From assembly GCA_021784715.1 (NCBI GenBank), contig JAJYHP010000179.1:1-5378 (forward strand): a DNA stretch of 5,378 bases. Reading direction: 5' to 3'. The DNA is from a bacterium. Lineage in GTDB: Bacteria > Eremiobacterota > Eremiobacteria > Baltobacterales > Baltobacteraceae. The notes under the pieces are model-generated. The model saw only the letters and a program-made list of their open reading frames with translations. It made no database searches and had not been told where the DNA came from. Each line of letters opens with the position of its first letter. Position 1 is the first letter of the stretch. The position numbers were made by a program, and so were the translations under genes. Positions 1-5,192 of this stretch are shown one piece after another.

Positions 1-96
1 GATGACGGTTTTCCCGAGTTGGCCGAGCCGGATGGCGGCATGATAACCGCCGGGGCCCGCACCGATGACGACGGCATCGACCTGATGTTCGGCCAC
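1..96 (-). CDS. lpdA: Dihydrolipoyl dehydrogenase (E3), N-terminal fragment cut by the window edge
   Basis: The first 32 codons of a flavoprotein disulfide reductase can be read from a GTG start at 96-94. They contain the FAD-binding Rossmann motif, read as VVIGAGPGGYHAAIRLGQLG (residues 9-28; GxGxxG with a following YxAA helix). GPGGYxAAIRxxQLG is characteristic of dihydrolipoyl dehydrogenase, the FAD/NAD+ enzyme that reoxidises lipoamide in pyruvate, 2-oxoglutarate and branched-chain 2-oxoacid dehydrogenase complexes and in glycine cleavage. The redox-active CxxxxC disulfide and the NAD and dimerisation domains would lie beyond the left edge, so other family members such as a mercuric or glutathione reductase-like enzyme cannot be excluded. 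The start is supported by TAAGGAG seven bases upstream. The gene is transcribed divergently from the MocR regulator. Which complex it serves cannot be told from this window. Confidence 0.8.
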   Translation of the reverse strand, partial: MAEHQVDAVVIGAGPGGYHAAIRLGQLGKTVI

Positions 97-103
97 GAAA
101 AGA

Positions 104-110
104 CTCCTTA
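104..110 (-). promoter_or_regulatory. Ribosome binding site of lpdA
   Basis: The minus strand reads TAAGGAG here, followed by a 7-base spacer and the GTG start at 96. This is the strongest Shine-Dalgarno sequence in the window and it fixes the lpdA start. The other genes have only weak matches. Confidence 0.75.
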
Positions 111-150
111 CGCGCAGGCGTGGATGAAGGGTTGGTACCCGACGATTATT

Positions 151-169
151 CCGCCGCGGAAGGCGGCGG
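151..169. repeat. GC-rich inverted repeat (hairpin) in the lpdA/mocR gap
   Basis: CCGCCGC (151-157), a five-base spacer GGAAG and GCGGCGG (163-169) form a perfect 7-bp stem. No T-run follows on either strand and both genes point away from it, so it is not a normal intrinsic terminator. It would lie in the 5' leader of the regulator mRNA if transcription starts upstream, or just upstream of the possible lpdA -10 box. A role in leader folding is possible, but chance formation in GC-rich DNA is also plausible. Confidence 0.4.
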
Positions 170-196
170 GCCTCCGTGGTCCAATTGGATCCATCC

Positions 197-1666
197 ATGA
201 GCAAGATTGGTGCGCCCAACCTTCCCCTTCAGCTCGATCGCGATTCGATCGTGCCGCTCTATCGGCAGCTCTACGAGGGGCTTCGCGAGGCGATTCTCTC
301 CGGTTCGCTGCCGGAGTCGACCCGGCTTCCTCCCGAGCGAGCGATGGCCGAGCGCCTCGAGATCAACCGTAGCACGGTCGTCCGGGCCTACCGCGAACTT
401 GTCGCCGACGGCCTCCTGGACCAGCGCGTCGGCTCGGGTTCGCGCGTGGCGTCGCGCAAGCGCGCCGTCTCGGCCGGCGAGCGTGGTGCTAGCGTGCCGT
501 GGTGGGTGACGCTCCCTCCGTGGCGGGTCGGTGAATTTCCAATGGTGCTCGGCGAACTTGCGGCAAAGCAAGAGCCGGGGCGCATCTCGTTCGTCCAGGG
601 CGTCGCCCCCGACGAACCCTCGCCGCTCGCCGAACTCGCCGGCTCCTTCGCGCGCGTGGCGAGCGATCCGCGCTTCATCCTGTCGTACGGTGATTCCGAA
701 GGCTACGAACCACTGCGCGAGGCGATCGCGGCGCGCATGCGCGCTCGCGGAGCGCGCAGCGTCGTTGCCAAGAACGTCATCGTTCTCACCGGTTCCACGC
801 AAGGTATCGCGATCGTCGCGCAGAGCCTCGCCGAAGCGGGGGACGAGATCATCGTCGAGTCGCCCTCCTATCCCGGCGCGCTTCAGATCTTTCAAATCGG
901 CGGATTGCGCGCGATTCCCATTCCGGTCGATGAGGACGGAATGCGCGTCGATCACGTCGAGGCGATCTTGCGCACGCGGCGCCCGCGCTTCATCTACACG
1001 ATGCCGTCGATGCATAACCCGACCAACGTGACGATGAACGCCGACCGCCGCGAGCGCCTCGCAACGATCGCTCGGCGCGCCGGAGTTCCTATCATCGAAG
1101 ACGATCCCTACGGGCCGCTCGCATCGCACCACGAAACGCCGCTCGTCGCGCTCGCTCCCGATCACGTCGTCTATCTCTCGACCTTTAGTAAGACCATCGC
1201 CCCGAGTCTACGGGTAGGGTGGATGGTCGCTCCGCGTACGATCGTCGATCGATTGTTGATGCGCAAGCAGGCCTACGACATGGCGACGAGCCTCTACGTC
1301 CAGGCGGCGATCGTCGATTATCTCGAGCGCGGTTACGACGCGCATATCGAGCAACTTCGAGAAGAGTTGCATATCCGTCGAAAAATCGCCGATGAAGCGA
1401 TCGCAAAATATTGGCCGAACGGCGTTCGCGCGATTGGGCCGAGCGGTGGCTTTTACCTCTGGGTTGCGACGCCGCGGGAGATGCGCGCTCGTCCCCTACT
1501 CGACGCCGCCGAACGCCTCGGCGCCTCCTTTCTCTTCGGCGAGGCGTTCTTTGCCAATTCCGGCGGCGATCACAACTTTCGCTTGGCATTAACGGCGGTT
1601 CGGCGCGACGAGATTGCCGAGGGCATCCGCCGCATCGGCGAAGCGATGCGTAGCCTGCGCGGATGA
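197..1666 (+). CDS. MocR-family transcriptional regulator (GntR winged helix fused to a fold-type I aminotransferase domain)
   Basis: This encodes a 489-residue two-domain regulator, the usual MocR length. The first ~75 residues form a GntR winged helix: PLYRQLYEGLREAILSGSL, then RLPPERAMAERLEINRSTV, then AYRELVADGLLDQRVGSGS. A linker leads to an aminotransferase-like domain from about residue 125. Its PLP pocket is intact: HNPTN (Asn274), EDDPYG (Asp302 and Tyr305), the Schiff-base lysine in STFSKTIAPSLRVGW (Lys332) with Arg339, and a carboxylate-binding arginine in NFRLAL (Arg462). Known MocR proteins (GabR, PdxR, TauR, DdlR) use PLP, alone or joined to an amino compound, as effector; the regulated pathway here is not identifiable. 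The ATG at 197 is chosen, with a weak GGA seven bases upstream. An in-frame GTG at 176 would add seven residues. It is divergent from lpdA, a possible target, and its TGA overlaps the mutY start. A catalytic aminotransferase without regulation is unlikely given the intact winged helix. Confidence 0.88.
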   Translation: MSKIGAPNLPLQLDRDSIVPLYRQLYEGLREAILSGSLPESTRLPPERAMAERLEINRSTVVRAYRELVADGLLDQRVGSGSRVASRKRAVSAGERGASVPWWVTLPPWRVGEFPMVLGELAAKQEPGRISFVQGVAPDEPSPLAELAGSFARVASDPRFILSYGDSEGYEPLREAIAARMRARGARSVVAKNVIVLTGSTQGIAIVAQSLAEAGDEIIVESPSYPGALQIFQIGGLRAIPIPVDEDGMRVDHVEAILRTRRPRFIYTMPSMHNPTNVTMNADRRERLATIARRAGVPIIEDDPYGPLASHHETPLVALAPDHVVYLSTFSKTIAPSLRVGWMVAPRTIVDRLLMRKQAYDMATSLYVQAAIVDYLERGYDAHIEQLREELHIRRKIADEAIAKYWPNGVRAIGPSGGFYLWVATPREMRARPLLDAAERLGASFLFGEAFFANSGGDHNFRLALTAVRRDEIAEGIRRIGEAMRSLRG

Positions 1667-2571
1667 CCGCCCTTCAGAGACGCCTACTCGCCTGGTACGA
1701 AAAATACGGGCGGGCGAATTTGCCGTGGCGCGTCGTGCGCGATCCCTACTACACGGTCGTGAGCGAATTCATGCTGCAGCAGACGCAAGTGGACCGCGTC
1801 GTGCCGATCTTCAGCACCTTTCTATCGCGTTTTCCCACGTTTTCGGCGTTGGCAAAGGGGCCGCAAGCGGAGGTCGTGCGCTATTGGAAAGGACTCGGCT
1901 ATAACACGCGAGCCGTGCGATTGAAGGCGCTCGCCGACGCGGTTGTCGCGAAGTTCGGCGGCGAGATGCCGAGCGACGAAAAACTACTTCTCGAATTACC
2001 GGGAATCGGCCCGTACTCCGTGGCGGCGATTCGCGCATTTGCGTTTAATTACGAAGCGGCACCGGTCGATACCAACGTGCGCCGAATCGTGCATCGACTG
2101 AACTTCGGGATCGAGTATCCCGCCAAGGCGACGACCAAAGAGCTCGACCTACTCGCGCGGCAGCTCGTTCCCAAGGGCAAGGCGCACGATTGGAGCTCGG
2201 CGATGATGGACCTCGGTGCGCTCGTCTGCACGGCGCGCGCGCCGAGATGCGCCGCATGTCCCCTTCAAACGCTCTGCGTCGCCGCACCGATCGATGCCGC
2301 GCGCCTCGAACGTTTGCGCGAAGAATTCGCCAAGCCCGCATCGGCGAAGGAGCCGGTGCCTTTCGAACTGACGGCGCGCTTCGCGCGCGGGCGTATCGTC
2401 GATCGTCTGCGCGATCTTCCGGCTGGGGAAAAAATCTCGTTGCTCGATTTAGAACGAGAGATCGTCGGCGTCGTCGCCCCGGAGGTTGGAGAGCGTTTCG
2501 ACGAACTGGTCGCGGCGCTGGAAAAAGATGGGATCGTCGCACGCGACGGCGACGAGATCTCGTTAGCCTAA
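1663..2571 (+). CDS. mutY: A/G-specific adenine glycosylase MutY, short form without a MutT-like domain
   Basis: This encodes a 302-residue HhH-GPD base-excision-repair enzyme that removes adenine mispaired with 8-oxoguanine. Visible motifs are LPWR (20-23), SEFMLQQTQV with catalytic Glu35, the helix-hairpin-helix LPGIGPYS (112-119), VDTNVRR with catalytic Asp136, and a [4Fe-4S] site C-x6-C-x2-C-x5-C at Cys189, 196, 199 and 205. The spacing LGALVCTARAPRCAACPL closely resembles actinobacterial MutY. Residues 232-302 look like a winged helix (RGRIVDRLRDL, then DELVAALEKDGIV) rather than the C-terminal NUDIX-like domain of E. coli MutY (350 aa), and no FSH-type 8-oxoG recognition motif is seen. 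Tyr118 occupies the position of Lys120 in Nth and Ser120 in E. coli MutY. Tyr is also found there in actinobacterial MutY and archaeal thymine glycosylase MIG, so a T/G activity is a minor alternative. The ATG overlaps the regulator stop as ATGA, suggesting translational coupling. Its 3' end overlaps the convergent dioxygenase gene by 9 bp. Confidence 0.92.
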   Translation: MTALQRRLLAWYEKYGRANLPWRVVRDPYYTVVSEFMLQQTQVDRVVPIFSTFLSRFPTFSALAKGPQAEVVRYWKGLGYNTRAVRLKALADAVVAKFGGEMPSDEKLLLELPGIGPYSVAAIRAFAFNYEAAPVDTNVRRIVHRLNFGIEYPAKATTKELDLLARQLVPKGKAHDWSSAMMDLGALVCTARAPRCAACPLQTLCVAAPIDAARLERLREEFAKPASAKEPVPFELTARFARGRIVDRLRDLPAGEKISLLDLEREIVGVVAPEVGERFDELVAALEKDGIVARDGDEISLA

Positions 2572-3051
2572 AATGGCGTCGTAACGCGAAGGGGCGAGCG
2601 AGAGGCGCGCGCCCGATTCATCGTAGATTCCGAAGGTCGTAAAGCGGGGTGCGTACACGTGAAGCGAGAGCGCTTCGCGCGAGCCGGGATTCGCCACGCT
2701 ATGAAGCTCGCGCGCGCTTTGGAGAGCATCGCCCTCGCCGGCATGCTGGATGCAGCGCTCGACGAGCCGCATAGCGATAGTGCCTGCCTCCTCGGTGCGC
2801 TCGTAGCGCGCGACGTGGAGCTCTCCTGCGACGACGCGCGTGGCGCAGTACGATTCTCCGTGGTCGTGAATCGGCGTGAGCGCCCCCGGAAACCAGAAGA
2901 GCGCCAACACTTCGTAGGCATCGCAAGCGGTGAGGCGCGTTCGGGTATAGCCGGTTCTGCGCCGCGGGAGCAACGGCTCCCATTCTCGGCGTCGCTCGAG
3001 ATATTCGGCGACGATGCGTTCGATCTCGATCTCGGCGATCACGCGACGCAT
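2563..3051 (-). CDS. Cysteine dioxygenase, Arg-type cupin thiol dioxygenase
   Basis: This encodes a 162-residue cupin that by family converts L-cysteine and O2 to cysteine sulfinic acid at a mononuclear Fe(II) in the cytoplasm. The three-histidine metal site is complete: His62 and His64 in PIHDHGESYC, and His117 in ELHSVANPG. The Ser-His-Tyr triad is present in ALSLHVYAPRF (Ser129, His131, Tyr133, matching Ser153, His155 and Tyr157 of rat CDO). Arg37 in GYTRTRL aligns with rat Arg60, which binds the substrate carboxylate. This marks an Arg-type cysteine dioxygenase rather than a Gln-type 3-mercaptopropionate dioxygenase. Cys69 lies five residues after His64, exactly where mammalian CDO has Cys93; most bacterial homologues have Gly there. 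The ATG at 3051 overlaps the end of the upstream flavoprotein gene by 13 bp. A GTG at 3042, with GAGG ten bases upstream and a GTGA overlap with that stop, is an equally credible start and would remove three residues. Both starts indicate coupling to the flavoprotein. Confidence 0.9.
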   Translation of the reverse strand: MRRVIAEIEIERIVAEYLERRREWEPLLPRRRTGYTRTRLTACDAYEVLALFWFPGALTPIHDHGESYCATRVVAGELHVARYERTEEAGTIAMRLVERCIQHAGEGDALQSARELHSVANPGSREALSLHVYAPRFTTFGIYDESGARLSLAPSRYDAILG

Positions 3052-4388
3052 GCCTCGAGATCGCAGGCGATGCGCCCGGCGATGGCGCGAGCCTGCTCGG
3101 CGATCTCCGGCACCGCGGTCGTTTCGTAGAGAACGCCGCGCAGGAGCGGCCCGATGGCGAGCAGGCGTTCGTCGGCGACTCCCTCGCGATCGATCGCTTC
3201 GCCCTGCAACGTGGCGTCCAACCCCAGATGCAAAGCGTCGGGACGTATCAGTCCGCGTTCGAGCATCGAGCGAAGCAGAGGATCGGGATTCGATCGCACG
3301 TCCCCATTGGGCCCGGTGCAATTCAGCACCGTTGCCACGCGCAGTCGACGGAGCACGCCGTCGACGGAGTAATCGACGATGAGTGCGTCGCGCTCTTCGC
3401 TCGCCGCAACGATCTCGCCGCGGAGGGGAACGTAGCGTCCGGCGGCGCGAAGTGCGGCGACGGCGTCGTCGGTCGCTGGCGGAACGCGATAGCGTAACGA
3501 TCCCCAGAGCGGGGCGAGGTGATCGAGGAATTGCCGGCGCTGCGCGATCGTCCAGCCGATCCAGATTCGCTGCGAAGGGCGCCGGATCGCCTCGGCCACC
3601 TCTCGCCAGTCGCCGCCCGCCGCGACGCAACGTTGCATCGCCTCGCAGAGCGAACGGAACATTCCGAGCGGCGTACGTTCGTCGAGGCCGAGTTCCTCGT
3701 AGCGAGGCGTGCGAATCCCGGCGCGCTCTCGCGCGGGGAGAAAAGCATGTCGAGCGATCGTGAAAACCGTTCCGCGTCGGTTCGCACGCGCGCGTGCGGC
3801 GACGTGGTCGATCGCCGTAAGGCCGCTGCCGATGCAGAGCAGGTCGCCATCGGGGATCTCGGCGATCGGAATGCGCCAGGGATCGCCGAGATATCGCGTA
3901 CTCAAACGGAGCTCGGTCGGTAAAAAATCGTCGGCGGGGCGCGCGTTTCCCATCGCGAGGACGATGTTTCGCGCGCGATATCGGAGGCCGCGATCGTCGC
4001 AGAGCAGGAAGCCGCCCCGCGATCGCTCGACGTCGACGACGAGCGAGCGTTCGATGGCAATGTTCGCGCGCCCGAATGCGGCCGCGTGCAACGTCTCACT
4101 GATGTATTCGCCGAAGCGCTCTCGCGTAATAAACGTGTCGGGCGCACAGCGTACCGATCGCACGAGGTGCCCCGCATCGTCGGCGATAACGCTCATCGCG
4201 CTCGCAGGCCCGTTCATGAACCAGATCGGCGAACCGGTTCCGTACGCCGCACCGCGTCCGGGGGATTCGGGAGAGAAGAGGCGGACGCGCGCGTGCCGGG
4301 CGTAGCGCGCGCACGCGATCGTCGTTGCCGCCCCCGCGAGGCCCCCGCCGATTATCGCGACATCGTCGGCTTCTCGTTCGCCCCTCAT
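3039..4388 (-). CDS. FAD/NAD(P)-binding protein of the COG4529 (YdhS-like) family
   Basis: This encodes a 449-residue two-dinucleotide-fold flavoprotein of the NAD_binding_9 / COG4529 type. In order: the FAD Rossmann motif AIIGGGLAGAATTIA (11-25), the family motif PGRGAAYGTG (43-52) followed by FMNGPASAMS, FITRERFGEYISETL (86-100), AMGNARP (145-151), a second nucleotide-binding motif LLCIGSGLTAIDHVA (183-197), FTIARHAFLP (209-218), VLNCTGPNGD (354-363), LLRSMLERGLIRPDALHLGL (371-390), and the C-terminal FAD-contact block IGPLLRG with TAVPEIAEQA (412-433). No signal peptide or membrane segment is seen. E. coli YdhS and its relatives have no settled reaction, so activity (monooxygenase-like or reductase-like) is unknown. 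The gene sits directly upstream of the cysteine dioxygenase and overlaps it, so a linked substrate such as cysteine sulfinate or hypotaurine is a reasonable guess, not a demonstrated one. The ATG at 4388 has no good Shine-Dalgarno sequence, and the divergent gap to nth is only 54 bp. Confidence 0.85.
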   Translation of the reverse strand: MRGEREADDVAIIGGGLAGAATTIACARYARHARVRLFSPESPGRGAAYGTGSPIWFMNGPASAMSVIADDAGHLVRSVRCAPDTFITRERFGEYISETLHAAAFGRANIAIERSLVVDVERSRGGFLLCDDRGLRYRARNIVLAMGNARPADDFLPTELRLSTRYLGDPWRIPIAEIPDGDLLCIGSGLTAIDHVAARARANRRGTVFTIARHAFLPARERAGIRTPRYEELGLDERTPLGMFRSLCEAMQRCVAAGGDWREVAEAIRRPSQRIWIGWTIAQRRQFLDHLAPLWGSLRYRVPPATDDAVAALRAAGRYVPLRGEIVAASEERDALIVDYSVDGVLRRLRVATVLNCTGPNGDVRSNPDPLLRSMLERGLIRPDALHLGLDATLQGEAIDREGVADERLLAIGPLLRGVLYETTAVPEIAEQARAIAGRIACDLEACVA

Positions 4389-4442
4389 CGTAGGAAGTTC
4401 ATCGGCAGGTTCGTTGCCGCGATTGAGCGCAGAGTATCCCGC

Positions 4443-5192
4443 GTGGCCGAAATTCCGTTTCCCAAACGTAAAGTTTCGCGAGCGATCGCGCGAGAAGAAC
4501 TCGCCTTGTTAGAGGAAGCGTATCCGCACGCGGTCACCGCGCTCGTTTATCGAAATCCGTTCGAATTGCTCGTTGCGGTGATCCTTTCGGCGCAGTGTAC
4601 CGACGCACGCGTGAATCTCACGACGCCCGCGCTTTTCGCCGCCTATCCGAATCCGAATGCCTTGGCGACGGCACGACTTTCGGATGTCGAACGATTGATT
4701 CAATCGTGCGGCTTCTTCCGAACGAAGGCAAAGAACATCATCGCCGCGGCGCGTTCGCTCGTCACCCTTCACGGTGGACGAGTGCCCGAAACGCGCGAGG
4801 AGCTCGAAGCGCTCCCCGGCGTCGGGCGAAAGACGGCGAGCGTCGTGCTCTCGGTAGCGTTCGGCGAAGCGGCCTTCGCTGTCGACACGCACGTCTTTCG
4901 CGTAGCCCATCGGCTCGGCCTGACGACCGGAACCACTCCGCTCGCCGTCGAGCGCGACGTCACGGCGCTACTGTCGAAAGCACAGTGGAGACACGCGCAT
5001 CATTGGTTGATCTTGCATGGCCGCGCCATCTGCAAGGCGCCGACGCCGCTCTGCGAGCGTTGTCCGGTGAGCGCGCTCTGCCCGAGCGCGCCGATCGTCG
5101 CTAGAACGAAAGCGGCCCGGGCGAATCGAGGTGCGGCGGGCGCGGGAGCTCGGCGTCGCGTGCGATCGATTTCAAAAGCATCGAAGGCGTGA
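4443..5192 (+). CDS. nth: Endonuclease III, bifunctional DNA glycosylase/AP lyase
   Basis: This encodes a 249-residue HhH-GPD enzyme that excises oxidised pyrimidines and cleaves the abasic site. Motifs are NPFELLVAVILSAQCTDARV (38-57), the helix-hairpin-helix LPGVGRKTASVV with catalytic Lys130, AVDTHVFRVAHRLGL with catalytic Asp148, and the [4Fe-4S] site at Cys197, 204, 207 and 213 (C-x6-C-x2-C-x5-C). The Lys/Asp pair separates it clearly from the MutY paralogue in this window. The GTG at 4443 is chosen because no other in-frame start nearby gives the family N-terminus, which in E. coli starts about 17 residues before the PH(A/P) of this block; the reading frame stays open far upstream, but that part lies antisense to the flavoprotein gene. 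The protein ends 36 residues after the last cysteine, against about 8 in E. coli Nth. This basic, Ala/Arg-rich tail lies wholly in the overlap with the convergent gene, so it may be an extension created by the overlap. It is divergent from the flavoprotein gene, with only a weak ribosome binding site. Confidence 0.93.
   Translation: MAEIPFPKRKVSRAIAREELALLEEAYPHAVTALVYRNPFELLVAVILSAQCTDARVNLTTPALFAAYPNPNALATARLSDVERLIQSCGFFRTKAKNIIAAARSLVTLHGGRVPETREELEALPGVGRKTASVVLSVAFGEAAFAVDTHVFRVAHRLGLTTGTTPLAVERDVTALLSKAQWRHAHHWLILHGRAICKAPTPLCERCPVSALCPSAPIVARTKAARANRGAAGAGARRRVRSISKASKA

Larger units (their letters stand above)
97..196. promoter_or_regulatory. Divergent lpdA / mocR control region
   Basis: This 100-bp gap separates the divergent starts of lpdA and the MocR regulator and is the only sizeable non-coding stretch at this end. 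Elements seen: AATAAT on the minus strand at 150-145, a five-of-six match to a -10 box for lpdA but without a convincing -35; GATTAT on the plus strand at 144-149, a weak -10 for the regulator; a perfect GC-rich inverted repeat at 151-169; the palindrome TCCAATTGGA at 180-189; and TGGTAC (133-138) and TGGTCC (177-182) as direct repeats 44 bp apart. MocR proteins commonly sit beside the promoter they control, so an operator here is expected, but no site is proven. If the GTG at 176 is the true start of the regulator, the palindrome lies inside its coding sequence. Confidence 0.45.

Noticed and set aside
176..196. GTG at 176 as the start of the MocR regulator.
   Set aside because: Possible but less favoured: no good Shine-Dalgarno sequence, and the added seven residues are not needed for the winged helix. 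It would also place the TCCAATTGGA palindrome in the coding sequence. It is kept as an alternative in the gene entry.
146..1165. Long open frame of 339 codons on the minus strand, antisense to the regulator.
   Set aside because: Its product is Arg/Asp/His-rich low-complexity sequence with no recognisable motif, and the opposite strand encodes a complete MocR protein with all key residues. It is a GC-driven shadow.
2552..2563. Perfect 12-bp palindrome ACGAGATCTCGT at the end of mutY, considered as a bidirectional terminator between the convergent mutY and dioxygenase genes.
   Set aside because: It lies inside the mutY coding sequence, leaves at most a 4-bp stem with a 4-nt loop, and has no T-run on either strand.
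3052..3630. Upstream extension of the cysteine dioxygenase frame by up to 193 codons.
   Set aside because: The extension is Arg-rich, matches no family, and lies antisense-free but out of frame within the flavoprotein coding region. The cupin family N-terminus fits a start at 3051 or 3042.
4086..4442. Upstream extension of nth by 119 codons giving a 368-residue protein.
   Set aside because: That part runs antisense to the flavoprotein N-terminus, including its Rossmann motif, has no domain, and Nth proteins are normally about 210-250 residues.
4389..4442. Promoter search in the 54-bp gap between the flavoprotein gene and nth; GATACT on the minus strand (4438-4433) looks like a -10 box.
   Set aside because: No matching -35 is visible at 16-18 bp on the minus strand, and nothing convincing was found for nth, so no promoter feature is reported.
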